Translations under genes and position numbers: made by a program
NCBI RefSeq assembly: GCF_003363155.1
Contig: NZ_QRBE01000004.1
Span: forward strand, 214,837 to 278,836
Length of the DNA: 64,000 nt
Direction: 5' to 3'
DNA from: Dyella monticola
GTDB taxonomy: Bacteria; Pseudomonadota; Gammaproteobacteria; Xanthomonadales; Rhodanobacteraceae
Shown: positions 27,960-36,617 of the stretch, one piece after another
Layout: every line of letters begins with the position of its first letter
Position numbering within the stretch: the stretch's first letter is position 1
Notes under the pieces: model-generated
What the model saw: the letters and a program-made list of their open reading frames with translations, nothing else
The model's database searches: none
What the model was told of the DNA's origin: nothing

Positions 27960-28364
27960 CTAAAGAGTCCAGCCTTGCTGTAGCTGTTGACGCACGATCC
28001 GAACACGGTGATCAATGCCACTGTCCGGATTCCTCTGCTCACCAATATAGATGTAGGAGTGCATGTCATTGGGTTGCCATTGCTTCTGGTCCGCGAATTC
28101 GGCACCAAGCCCGCGGATGCCCTGCCAGGTGGTGTCCTGCCATGTGCCGATGCCTACATGGGTCGCCCGGAGCGGGTGGCCCTTACCCCAAACATGCACC
28201 TGAGGGCCACCATGCATATATAAGGTGATTAACGCCTCTACGGCCGGCCGATGAGCCCACCCCTCACGCAGGTGCCCATCCAGCAGGAGGGGATCGAGGA
28301 TGTCGACCAACAGATCCCGAAACCGCCGGGCGCGGGCTTTATCTTCTTCAATGAGGGCTGTCAT
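27960..28364 (-). CDS. hypothetical protein
   Basis: 134 residues, divergent from the nuclease gene at 28432. No family recognised. It starts with a charged helix ('EEDKARARRFRDLLVDIL') and has a His/Gly/Trp-rich middle ('MHGGPQVHVWGKGH', 'GTWQDTTWQGIRG'). Competing plus-strand frames over the same bases look less protein-like. It might be a partner or regulator of the divergent gene. Confidence 0.5.
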   Translation of the reverse strand: MTALIEEDKARARRFRDLLVDILDPLLLDGHLREGWAHRPAVEALITLYMHGGPQVHVWGKGHPLRATHVGIGTWQDTTWQGIRGLGAEFADQKQWQPNDMHSYIYIGEQRNPDSGIDHRVRIVRQQLQQGWTL

Positions 28365-28431
28365 GAGGGGCCGTCGGCTTCGTCCTGTTAGCGTAAGATA
28401 AGGTCAGACAGGGAGGGAATACAGGGGCTTT

Positions 28432-29400
28432 ATGCTGATCCGTGGAAGAGAGCCGTCAAGCTGCTTTGGGCTGGCCGGCACGGACGAGAATGCCGGGACC
28501 GCCGCCGTTGCATGGTGCATTGAACATGTGTTGCCGTTCCGCAAGCAGGTGCTGGCGCTGATGGGGTGTGACCCGGAACCGGATCTGTCCGTCGCAAGCC
28601 AAGTCTTCGGGACAGATAAAGGGTTTACCGACATCGAGCTGGTCGGTAAGGCCTGCCACGTGATCATTGAAGCAAAGTTGGGTTGGCAAGTGCCTGGACT
28701 CCAGCAGCTCAAACGGTATGCACCCCGGCTTCGCTCTTCTGGCGCCCGACGTCAGCTCCTAGTTTCACTCAGCGCCGCCGATTCGTCTTGGGCGATCAGG
28801 CAACTGCCCGGGAACGTCACCGGGATACCGGTCACGCATCTGTCCTGGAACGCGCTATCGGATGCCGCGAGGCGTGCACATTCCAGCACCCGAAGCCCCA
28901 CCGATCGGGCATGGCTCGAACAACTTCTGCATCACCTTCAGGGATACGGCATGACCTCAAACATTTTCGACGCCCGCGCCTATGTGGTGTCCCTGACGCG
29001 CGATCGCATCCGCCCTACGCATCCCTACACATGGACCGACGTCGTCGAAAAGGACAGTACGTATTTTCATCCGGTTGGCGTGCGGGGGTGGCCTGTGATT
29101 CCGCCCCGATATGTCGGCTTCCGCTACCGCGCCGAGTTTCAAAGCGTGCATTTCGTGACCGGGGTGAAGACTGTCGACCGGCTGCAGGATCTCAATCCGT
29201 TGTGGCCGGACACGGATTCGCCGCAATTTGTTTATACGCTTGGCCCACCCATGGTGCCTCGCGCCCGCATGCCGCTGGGGAAAATTTACAACAACAGCCG
29301 GCACACCATCGCGCTTGATATCTTGCTTTCCGGAAGTGCCGACACATTTGAGGAAGCGATCGTGCAAATGCGCGAGCGTGTAGCCGCGGCTGGCGAATAG
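28432..29400 (+). CDS. PD-(D/E)XK nuclease superfamily protein
   Basis: 322 residues. The N-terminal 100 residues have the layout of PD-(D/E)XK nucleases: a helix with 'TDENAGTAAVAWCIEHV' (Glu19), 'GFTDIEL' (Asp67), 'HVIIEAKLGW' (Glu80, Lys82) and a helix 'LQQLKRYAPRL'. The C-terminal 200 residues ('YTWTDVVEKDSTYFHPVG', 'PVIPPRYVGFRYRAEFQSVHFVTG') are of unknown fold and may recognise the substrate. Single gene with its own divergent promoter. Likely restriction or defence function, inferred from fold and context. Confidence 0.62.
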   Translation: MLIRGREPSSCFGLAGTDENAGTAAVAWCIEHVLPFRKQVLALMGCDPEPDLSVASQVFGTDKGFTDIELVGKACHVIIEAKLGWQVPGLQQLKRYAPRLRSSGARRQLLVSLSAADSSWAIRQLPGNVTGIPVTHLSWNALSDAARRAHSSTRSPTDRAWLEQLLHHLQGYGMTSNIFDARAYVVSLTRDRIRPTHPYTWTDVVEKDSTYFHPVGVRGWPVIPPRYVGFRYRAEFQSVHFVTGVKTVDRLQDLNPLWPDTDSPQFVYTLGPPMVPRARMPLGKIYNNSRHTIALDILLSGSADTFEEAIVQMRERVAAAGE

Positions 29401-29594
29401 GCCTGCATCGCCCCGCCCGCTCCTGAGTGTTGAAGGCGCGCGTCCGTGTGAGGATCCTGATGCCCCCCCAAGAATCCATGCGACGATGCGACAATCGCAT
29501 ATGTCGCACGATTGGAGGGGGTGACAATTTGGAATTGCCGATGCTCAATATAAAAAGCGCACTTCCGAAGTGGGCGGGCTAAATCCCGCGAGCA

Positions 29595-29625
29595 GACCTG
29601 GCCACCCCGAAAGGGTGGCCAGGTC
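29595..29625. terminator. 12-bp hairpin between convergent genes
   Basis: 'gacctggccacc' (29595-29606) pairs perfectly with 'ggtggccaggtc' (29614-29625). It lies between the converging genes ending at 29400 and 29635. No T-run on either side, so termination is plausible but not certain. The other bases of 29401-29634 hold no gene. Confidence 0.5.
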
Positions 29626-29634
29626 CGTTGGGCT

Positions 29635-31107
29635 CTACGCGTTGGGAAAGCTGATGAGATTCCTGAAGTTGATGTGTACCGCGTTGCCGCGGCGATGCAA
29701 TTGGACTTTGCCTTGTTGCTCCAGATAGATCAGAGCGGGTAAGAGGTTGGCGTCTACCTTCAGCTCATCGGATGTATTGGAGTGGTGGAGGTGATCCAAC
29801 TCCACCGACGTCCAGTTCTTCTTCACGTACTTCCGGAGGAAATGCGTCTCCATTTGCTCCGCGTGACGTGGAACCTTAGGCACCGCCCTGACTAGAGAGA
29901 ACTGATTGCAGTATTCCTCAAGGTGATAACGGATAATGTTGATGGCGTTCTCCATCGTTTCTGCCGTGATCTTGGTCTCCTTGGCCATATAGGCATAATT
30001 GGCCGCTAGACGAGCCGCATGTTCAGCCGCTTTGGATGCGAAATCCTTCACATCATCCAGGTTATTGCCGGCCTTCATGCGCTCGTTCATTTCATTGGCA
30101 AAGGTGGTGTATCGTGCGCTTGCGCCGGAGTCCATCTCGACGATCACAGGCTCCGTAATGCCATCCGCCATGCGTTTCATGAACTCGTCGATCAGATCTG
30201 CGATCATCGCGTTGAACTTGTCAAGGCCGTCCATTGAAATCGAGTCCGGATCGTTCGGATAGACCTTGTCTTGCACAACGGGCGGGAAGGCGATGAGATA
30301 GCGCGCCCAAGCGCCTACAGATCCAGCAACATCGCCATGAAGACCACAGAAGTCATTGAAAATTGTGGGCTGTGACATGAGCAATACGCCAGCACGTGGA
30401 TTGACAGCATTGATACGCCCAGAACCCTTGCGGGTGACCGGGATCGTACTGCCGTCCCATGCCAAGTTGAGGTAACCAAAGTACTGGTAGAGGTAGTTGA
30501 AAGTGATGATTGCCTCATCTGTCGTGACTGCAACGGATTGGCGGTCCCCATCGAGGCGTTCGATAAAAGCCGCCCCAGTCGTGTCCGCGATGAGCATGCT
30601 CATGCTGCGAGGCACTATGGGCTCGCTTTGCACAAGCTTATTCAATTCGTCGCGGAGGTGACCGTAGTACTCGCCTTTCAGTTGAAGCTCATGAATCGAG
30701 TTGATGAGCTTGGTTTGCTGCTTAGTCCAGATACGATGCAGGCTTTTGAATTCCATTTCTGCCTTTGCATCCAAGGCTACAAAGGTCGCCTCTCGCTCCA
30801 ACAATGACGGCGTAAATGCACCATAGCCCGTGCTCTTTCCTGTGCCAGAATCGCCAAGAATCAAGAAGAACAGGCAAGTGGGTCGCAAACGACCGCCGGG
30901 AAGCTTAACCATCAGAAATCGCTGCAAGGCAATCGACAGCACTGCATTCGCCACAGAAGCGCACATGGCAGGTTGAATTTGATGACGCTCTGATACGCAC
31001 TGGACCGCCTTGTGTATGCAATCCGGGAGGCTGGCTACCGGATAAGAGATGACCGCGGGGGTACGGTCAGCTTCCTTGAGGTAGCGGCGAGCATTGAAAC
31101 CGCTCAT
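29635..31107 (-). CDS. DUF3987 P-loop protein (YfjI-like)
   Basis: 490 residues. N-terminal helices and then a P-loop 'LILGDSGTGKST' (about 82-93), 'FVALDAKAEMEFKSLHRIW', 'ADTTGAAFIERL' and 'RAGVLLMSQPTIFNDF' identify DUF3987 (YfjI-like), a RecA-fold ATPase family found on plasmids, prophages and integrative elements, thought to be replication- or maintenance-related. A winged-helix-like C-terminus ('ALIYLEQQGKVQLHRRGN') follows. Last gene of the minus-strand operon with 31259, 31626 and 32024. Confidence 0.75.
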   Translation of the reverse strand: MSGFNARRYLKEADRTPAVISYPVASLPDCIHKAVQCVSERHQIQPAMCASVANAVLSIALQRFLMVKLPGGRLRPTCLFFLILGDSGTGKSTGYGAFTPSLLEREATFVALDAKAEMEFKSLHRIWTKQQTKLINSIHELQLKGEYYGHLRDELNKLVQSEPIVPRSMSMLIADTTGAAFIERLDGDRQSVAVTTDEAIITFNYLYQYFGYLNLAWDGSTIPVTRKGSGRINAVNPRAGVLLMSQPTIFNDFCGLHGDVAGSVGAWARYLIAFPPVVQDKVYPNDPDSISMDGLDKFNAMIADLIDEFMKRMADGITEPVIVEMDSGASARYTTFANEMNERMKAGNNLDDVKDFASKAAEHAARLAANYAYMAKETKITAETMENAINIIRYHLEEYCNQFSLVRAVPKVPRHAEQMETHFLRKYVKKNWTSVELDHLHHSNTSDELKVDANLLPALIYLEQQGKVQLHRRGNAVHINFRNLISFPNA

Positions 31108-31258
31108 GGTGCCATCTCCGCATGCGAATGGAGGTCGTCCATGCCGGCAATGACCATTGCATTGCCCAAGTCACTCGCCGGCATGCTTATTGCGCATGCC
31201 GGCGAGTCGATTGAGACGTATGCATAAGAGGCCATCAGAGAAGCCCTGCTGAAGATCG

Positions 31259-31633
31259 TCATGCTTCCAACTCCTCTGCGGTATCGATGACATCGGACGG
31301 CTGACCTCGTTTATCGGAGCGGTCTTGCTCTTTGTGTTTCAGCGGCTGTCCACACGTTACGCAACAAATGCGCTCCCCATGCTCATCACGCACGGCCTGT
31401 TCAGCCTTGAAAAGCTTCGTAAACGTTGCATGGTGGAGTTCAAGGCCACTCTGCTTGAGAAGTTCGAGAATCTGGCGAGGGGTATTGCCACGCGCAATTG
31501 CAGTAGCAACGTGCACATGAACACGTGAGTACTTGTCGCGCAGCAGCGTATCTTCGTCCGGCTCAAGCCCCTGGAGCTTGAGGATAAGATCCCCAAGAGT
31601 GCGATCGGATGCATTTGCAAAGGAGTCAGACAT
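31259..31633 (-). CDS. hypothetical mobile-element protein with a CxxC
   Basis: 124 residues, overlapping the AlpA-like gene by 8 bases. Two helices around 'VHVATAIARGNTPRQILELLKQSG' resemble a helix-turn-helix or a short DNA-binding unit; a C-terminal 'CCVTCGQPL' may bind zinc. No family recognised. Operon position (after the AlpA-like gene, before DUF3987) suggests a role in element maintenance. Confidence 0.55.
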   Translation of the reverse strand: MSDSFANASDRTLGDLILKLQGLEPDEDTLLRDKYSRVHVHVATAIARGNTPRQILELLKQSGLELHHATFTKLFKAEQAVRDEHGERICCVTCGQPLKHKEQDRSDKRGQPSDVIDTAEELEA

Positions 31634-32027
31634 TGCGGTGCTCCTTGTTGGGCAGGCTGTTGGTCCCTGCGTTGCCGATACCGTTAGCGCGCGCTGTCAT
31701 ACGGGCGAGCCAATGATCGATATCGCTCGTAAGCCATGCCTTCTTACCGGCCTTGATGATCGGATCCGGCAAGATTTTCCACGGCCACGGGGGAGACTTG
31801 GCGTTCTCGATCTTCAAGCCATGCACGTCGAACATTGGAACGAGACCCTTTTCATAGGCCCAAGAGTTTGAGCGATTGATGCGCTTGAGGATGTCGTCAA
31901 GCGAGCTGAGATGGGACGGGAAGCTCGGTGCGTGGATGCCGAGATGGTCAGCAATAGCCATACGAGGTGTTGGCGTGTGGCCGAACATAACAGGAGCTGC
32001 GGATGTCGTTGAGGGATTCATCATCAT
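31626..32027 (-). CDS. AlpA-like winged-helix regulator/excisionase
   Basis: 133 residues. 'LDDILKRINRSNSWAYEKGLVP' plus 'LPDPIIKAGKKAWLTSDIDHWLARM' follow the AlpA/HTH pattern: recognition helix, basic wing and the 'W..sdId.Wl' closing helix. AlpA proteins regulate prophage or element excision genes or act as excisionases themselves. Start at 32027 overlaps the small upstream frame by 4 bases (ATGA). Confidence 0.65.
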   Translation of the reverse strand: MMMNPSTTSAAPVMFGHTPTPRMAIADHLGIHAPSFPSHLSSLDDILKRINRSNSWAYEKGLVPMFDVHGLKIENAKSPPWPWKILPDPIIKAGKKAWLTSDIDHWLARMTARANGIGNAGTNSLPNKEHRNV

Positions 32028-32158
32028 TCGAAGCCCCCCACGGTACGAAGCCGCGCCGAGATGTTGCTGATGGGCAGGTTAGCCATCAGCTTTTGACGAT
32101 GGACACGATGCGTTCCGAGGTACGGCAACGCAACATTGGGGAGATCACTAGGGGTCAT
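32024..32158 (-). CDS. 44-residue small protein, coupled to the AlpA-like gene
   Basis: A short frame with a good ribosome site ('agaagg', 6 bases before ATG) at 32158 that stops by overlapping the next start codon (ATGA). The product includes 'LPYLGTHRVHRQKLMANLP' and ends '...TVGGFE'. The precise overlap and the ribosome site support it; function unknown. Confidence 0.55.
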   Translation of the reverse strand: MTPSDLPNVALPYLGTHRVHRQKLMANLPISNISARLRTVGGFE

Positions 32159-32294
32159 GCTTGGCCTTCTGAGGTGTCACTGCGGGTGGTGCAGCGACGT
32201 CAAATTGAAGGAAAGCCAAGAATGCGTGTAGGAATACAGTTGTAAGGCTTGACAATGCCCTGCTTTGCTGATCTATGGATCAGCCGGATTGGAT

Positions 32295-33731
32295 CTAATT
32301 ATCACTAGGCGGCTCATACGGGAAGATAGGTTCTATTAGCAGGGGATTGTGCTTGTCCCAAAGGCTAATTGAGGGCTTGGGGGCACCGTATGCGGCATTC
32401 TCGGGGCGAATCAGCGTCATGGCGGCATCAGCGTCATTACCCCTGATGCCTCGAATACGAAGGTAAGCCTCAATATCCGCGTTCTTAGGATAAGTGGAGG
32501 TATCTTTTAGGCTAACGTGCGGAGGGGACCAAAACAGCTTGGCTGCAGCAAGAAGAATAAGAAGCTCTGGTGCAAGGTATTCATGCCCGGATAGTTTGCC
32601 TTCACCGCTCATCTGTTCGCGCGCATACAGCGGTTCAATAAATCGGTATGCAGCGTCAAGCTGATCCTTCGTAACACCTCTCTTCTTTTTTCTGCTCTTG
32701 AAGAGTTTGCGAAATTCAGCATTCTTAAGAGCCTCGCGCACCTTGCTTTGCTTCGCTGAGTGATCATGCGGATTATCGAGCGGCCTTTTTTGCCAGAAGC
32801 GCTCGCTGGTCTCTATCAGATGAATGAGCTTGGCTGAAATGTAAGGTGGTTTTTCGACGACAAGGTGATCTTTCCAGATCTCACTGTCCGCATAGTCGGC
32901 TTCTTCGTCCGGACTGGTAAAGAGGTCATGTAAAAAATTGTCAGAATCGATAATGCCAAGGAAATCCTCAACGTCTTCCCGGCAAACGCAAAGGGACGAG
33001 AGCGTTATGTTTAACTCGATAGGTTGTGGGTATCCTTTTTCCGCATCCAGAAAAAAGTTCGTTTCCGCCGGGTAGCAGGCCACCCGCCAGTCTTCAGGGT
33101 TGTCTATACCAGGATAGTGATTCTCGGGGCCGTGCCTTGGATCTGGATACTCCATTTCATAGCGGTCAAAACGCCTTCTAAGCACTGCCGGAAAAAGGCT
33201 CTGTCTTACTTTTCCATCCCGCCTGATTGCTTCGCAATCCTCCGGATTGAGAAAGAAGCCAATAATACCCTTATCAAATAAAACTGAGGCGCCGACCTCC
33301 GAACGATTTGGAAGTGACATCACTGAATCAGGTAGATTCAAATGAGATGGCGCAATGAAGCCCTTATGTACGGAAACAGTTATGGTGTTGCGCTGAGGTG
33401 CGGGGATATGTATCGAGAACTGCCGTATCGGATTAGGTTTATGGGTTATTGTGAATATCCGGAGATAGCGTTGAGCAGCAAAATAGAGAATTGACTCAAC
33501 GGGCAGGTTCAGTGCATCTTCAAAGCGGCCAATCGAAATGTAAGCTTCCGAAAAGGCGGGATGTGGCGGGCGCTTTGCTTCAGCAAATTTGTTCCCGTAC
33601 TCTTGCCGCCACCTATTGAAGTCTTCCTCATCGAAGCCGTACTCGGCTTCAAGTTTTTCGATGGTCTTCTTGCCTGCCGCCACCAGATTGAGTGCAATGT
33701 GCTCATCTTTGGTGAATTTTCGCTTTGGCAC
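32295..33731 (-). CDS. hypothetical protein, 478 residues
   Basis: No family recognised. The N-terminus 'FTKDEHIALNLVAAGKKTIEKLEAEYGFDEEDFNRW' looks like a homeodomain-like helix-turn-helix; the middle has Tyr/Pro-rich beta-type stretches ('FSIHIPAPQRNTITVSVHKG') and a 'CVCREDVEDFLGIID' segment; the C-terminal part is Lys-rich ('FKSRKKKRGVTKD'). No signal peptide or membrane segment. A/T-richer than the backbone, and a single gene flanked by noncoding DNA on both sides, as expected for a transferred cargo gene. Could be a defence protein; evidence for that is only the location. Confidence 0.65.
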   Translation of the reverse strand: MPKRKFTKDEHIALNLVAAGKKTIEKLEAEYGFDEEDFNRWRQEYGNKFAEAKRPPHPAFSEAYISIGRFEDALNLPVESILYFAAQRYLRIFTITHKPNPIRQFSIHIPAPQRNTITVSVHKGFIAPSHLNLPDSVMSLPNRSEVGASVLFDKGIIGFFLNPEDCEAIRRDGKVRQSLFPAVLRRRFDRYEMEYPDPRHGPENHYPGIDNPEDWRVACYPAETNFFLDAEKGYPQPIELNITLSSLCVCREDVEDFLGIIDSDNFLHDLFTSPDEEADYADSEIWKDHLVVEKPPYISAKLIHLIETSERFWQKRPLDNPHDHSAKQSKVREALKNAEFRKLFKSRKKKRGVTKDQLDAAYRFIEPLYAREQMSGEGKLSGHEYLAPELLILLAAAKLFWSPPHVSLKDTSTYPKNADIEAYLRIRGIRGNDADAAMTLIRPENAAYGAPKPSISLWDKHNPLLIEPIFPYEPPSDN

Positions 33732-34296
33732 GTTCGTCCTTTAGTTAACAGACTTCACTAGTCTTTCTTCGGAATCGCCCAGGTGTCGGCGCTCGATGTC
33801 ATCTAGTATAAATTCTCGTCCCCAAGCGCATTCCTGGATGCTCAGTGGTTCGCCTGCATGAACGTTTCCGAAAACGGAACACGCAGCAGGGCGCGCAATC
33901 GGCCTTAGTCGGAAAGGAGCGCCTGCGAAAAGTGAGTAAGATTGCGAGTAACACTCGCACATTTACAATTAAAAATATAATTAATTCAATCTGTTAGACT
34001 AACTATTCGAATGATGGTGGGCCACCACTTAAGCATCCAGCGACGTCCATTGTTGGTGATGCCAGCAATAACTGTCAGTTTTGACACTTTCTACTGGTAA
34101 ATGCACTGACAGTTTCTAGTAGTAGCCCGGGGCGAGGGATCGCTCACCCAACCAAAGCTCAGCCTACAGGGATCGGGCGCGGAACAAAGAGCAAAATGCC
34201 TGTATCAGAGAATTGGACGCCACCGGTCCGTTTGATAGCATGACTCTGTGCAAGCCACCTTCAAATCTTAGCCCTTTACGGCCGCCAAATTTCAAA
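33732..34296. other. intergenic, A/T-rich, no gene seen
   Basis: A very A/T-rich stretch at 33960-34010 ('tttacaattaaaaatataattaattcaat') probably contains promoters for the 478-residue gene and/or the toxin-antitoxin pair. A minus-strand frame at 33741-33962 lacks protein character. Short direct repeats of 'gacac/gacagttt..tact' occur at 34075-34125. Confidence 0.4.
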
Positions 34297-34620
34297 GTGT
34301 TGTTATCATTCGAGACACAAAGGATTAGGTCTCTATGCGAAAGCGGAAGCGCCGCAACCAAAGCCTTTGGTGCCGAATCGGCACTGGCTCTTCGTAATCG
34401 ATTGGCGGATCTTAGAGCAGCGGAATCGCTGGAAGAGCTTGTCGCCTGCGACCTAAAGGCCAGCTCTGATTATCCTGATCACTTAGAGATCAACACTGGA
34501 AGCGGCTTAAGGCTCATCTTCAAGGCTCTTTCAGATGAACTTCAGGACGTTACGCTCGATGAATCTCGGCAGGCGGTTCGAATCAGGTTAGTGGCGATTG
34601 CAGGAGATCGAAATGTCTAA
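34297..34620 (+). CDS. higB: HigB/RelE-like toxin
   Basis: About 107 residues if it starts at the GTG at 34297, which gives the usual HigB N-terminus '(M)LLSFETQRIRSLCE'; the frame extends upstream to an ATG at 34240 and to 34213, but the added residues are not family-like. Pattern 'ATKAFGAESALALRNRLADLRAAESLEEL' and the closing 'VRIRLVAIAGDR' match the plasmid killer/HigB branch of RelE-type mRNA interferases, which cut mRNA on ribosomes. It overlaps the antitoxin gene by 8 bases in toxin-first order, as is usual for higBA. Confidence 0.75.
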   Translation: MLLSFETQRIRSLCESGSAATKAFGAESALALRNRLADLRAAESLEELVACDLKASSDYPDHLEINTGSGLRLIFKALSDELQDVTLDESRQAVRIRLVAIAGDRNV

Positions 34621-35683
34621 TGCCTCATTCGCACCTCGGTGGGTATCGTCACCCGGTAACACCATTACTGAAGCCTTAGAGCGGAAGGGCGTTTCAGTTC
34701 GCGAGTTCGCCAGGGACTTGGGTACTTCAGAGAAAGATGCTCGGAGCCTCCTTAATGGCGTATTGACCATTAACATGGATCTGGCACAGAACTTGGCGAG
34801 GGTAATTGGATCGACGCCAGCGTTCTGGATTCGGCGCGAACATCTTTATCGGCAGGAAGTGGAGCGGCTGATCGAACCAGGCCAGAGATGGCTCGACGAT
34901 CTTCCACTCAGTGACATGATGAGGCTTGGCTGGATTCCTCGGGTGACTTCTGCTGCTGACCGCGTGAGCGCTTGCCTAGATTTTTTTGATGTTTCAGATG
35001 TAGCGAACTGGCACAAGAAGTACAACAACACTCTTAACAGAATCGCATTCAAAACGTCTAACTCGTTCGATTCCAATCCTGGTGCTGTAACTGCCTGGAT
35101 CAGACGCGCAGAGATCTTAGCTGAGGACCTAGAGTGCTCTGAATGGAACGAGGCAAAATTCTTGGAAACCCTCCAAGAAATTCGCGAACTCACTCGATTG
35201 AAGAGTCCTTCGGACTTTATTCCTGAACTCCAAAGGCGCTGCGCGGCTGCAGGCGTTGCTGTTGTCGTGACCCGCGCACCGACAGGCTGTCGCGCCAGTG
35301 GCGCAACAAAATTTCTCGGAAGCGGAAATCCGTTAATCTTACTAAGCTTCCGCCATCTATCAGAAGATCACTTTTGGTTCGCCTTTTTCCATGAGGCTGG
35401 TCATGTCGTGCTTCATGGAAAAAACGGGTTATTTGTAGAGGGTGCCGGCACCGTAAGTACACCCAACGAAAGCGAAGCAAATGCTTTTGCCGAAAAAACC
35501 TTGATCCCAGATAAGTATCAGTCTGAGCTTGTCAGTCTTACGCTCAACAAATTAGCGATTGCGCGATTTGCACGTAAGGTGGGTGTATCTGCTGGCGTAG
35601 TAGTGGGACAACTGCAACACCGTGGCATTATTGCTCACAGTCGTCTGAACTTTTTGAAGCGCCGCTTTCGGTGGACAATCTGA
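34613..35683 (+). CDS. higA: HigA-like antitoxin fused to an ImmA/IrrE metallopeptidase domain
   Basis: 356 residues. N-terminal XRE helix-turn-helix of HigA type ('GNTITEALERKGVSVREFARDLG', about 15-70) and a C-terminal ImmA/IrrE-like zinc peptidase domain with 'FFHEAGHVVLHGK' (HExxH, about 260-264) and a later 'NESEANAFAEKTLIP' that supplies the third ligand region. Such HigA-ImmA proteins neutralise the adjacent toxin and repress the operon; the peptidase part may cleave a regulator or itself. Start fixed by 8-base overlap with the toxin gene. Confidence 0.82.
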   Translation: MSNASFAPRWVSSPGNTITEALERKGVSVREFARDLGTSEKDARSLLNGVLTINMDLAQNLARVIGSTPAFWIRREHLYRQEVERLIEPGQRWLDDLPLSDMMRLGWIPRVTSAADRVSACLDFFDVSDVANWHKKYNNTLNRIAFKTSNSFDSNPGAVTAWIRRAEILAEDLECSEWNEAKFLETLQEIRELTRLKSPSDFIPELQRRCAAAGVAVVVTRAPTGCRASGATKFLGSGNPLILLSFRHLSEDHFWFAFFHEAGHVVLHGKNGLFVEGAGTVSTPNESEANAFAEKTLIPDKYQSELVSLTLNKLAIARFARKVGVSAGVVVGQLQHRGIIAHSRLNFLKRRFRWTI

Positions 35684-35687
35684 GCAA

Positions 35688-36617
35688 TCAGCCCCGAAAG
35701 GGAACAAAGTTACTGGGATTCTTCTGCCAATTGCATACTGCGTCTTCCAGGACGTCCATGCGTACTTGGATAGCATTTCCAAGTTCAACGAGCTTTCTGT
35801 CTAGGACGGTAGCTGAAGTTCTGCTCTTTTTGTCGCCATCGAATAGCAAATGAGCTCCTGCAAGGGGGCCGGTAGCCCCAATGAGGTGAGGAGAATCTGG
35901 AATTAGTGAAGCCAGGCCGACTTTACCAATCATTGTTAGATAATCGAATCGCCCAGTTCGACCAAACGTGTCTACGGCGGTCATGGATTCAAATAAAATT
36001 TCAAAGGCAGCCATAGGATTTTGATTTGCTTGTTGCAAAGCATGATCAAATAGGTCTTTGTGGGTTCCTCTTTCATTTACCCAGGTCACATAAGTCTCAA
36101 CCGCTGAACCTGCAGCGTGGGGCTTGGTGCCTGACAAAGAAAGATACTTTCGATGATTACCGACCTTTCTTTGAATCCCCGCTTGGTGAGCTTCTAGCCA
36201 TTGCCGGAAAAGCATTGGGTCGTTCTGCACACGCTGAAAGCTCCAGATGTTCCTGTCACCAAGCGCTCCATAGATCTGGGCAGTTGTGACCCATCCGGCA
36301 TGTAGATGTTTACCAATTAACGTACTCAAGAAGACTAACCAACATGCTTCGTCGTGATCACGTCCTTCCTTGACATACATGATGGCCGCTCGAATGGGAT
36401 CAAATAGATCGCTGTGGGGATTCGCCCGGAGTGACGAAATGCCTCTTAATCTGACTGACTCTACGAATTTCACCCGGCGCAAACTTTCGACGATCTGCTC
36501 GAGGAATGCATCCTCGTGCGCCCCTTGAACTAAGCCTCGTAAAGGTCCATGGTCGACGATGTAATGGCGGAGAAGTGGCCGAATCTGATTAATTAGCGCA
36601 ATATCTCCGCGACGCAT
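35688..36617 (-). CDS. alpha-glutamyl/putrescinyl-thymine pyrophosphorylase clade 3-like protein
   Basis: 309 residues. Conserved-looking blocks: 'LFDPIRAAIMYVKEG', 'GNHRKYLSL' (153-161), 'SAVETYVTWV' (171-180), 'FGRTGRFDYLTMIGKVGL' (218-235) and 'EDAVCNWQKNP' near the end. From memory these blocks match proteins named alpha-glutamyl/putrescinyl-thymine pyrophosphorylase clade 3, a family linked to phage thymine hypermodification; the activity of this clade is, to my knowledge, not established. The start abuts the stop of the upstream gene with no gap, so it is the last member of a three-gene unit. It converges on higA with 4 bases between. Confidence 0.55.
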   Translation of the reverse strand: MRRGDIALINQIRPLLRHYIVDHGPLRGLVQGAHEDAFLEQIVESLRRVKFVESVRLRGISSLRANPHSDLFDPIRAAIMYVKEGRDHDEACWLVFLSTLIGKHLHAGWVTTAQIYGALGDRNIWSFQRVQNDPMLFRQWLEAHQAGIQRKVGNHRKYLSLSGTKPHAAGSAVETYVTWVNERGTHKDLFDHALQQANQNPMAAFEILFESMTAVDTFGRTGRFDYLTMIGKVGLASLIPDSPHLIGATGPLAGAHLLFDGDKKSRTSATVLDRKLVELGNAIQVRMDVLEDAVCNWQKNPSNFVPFRG

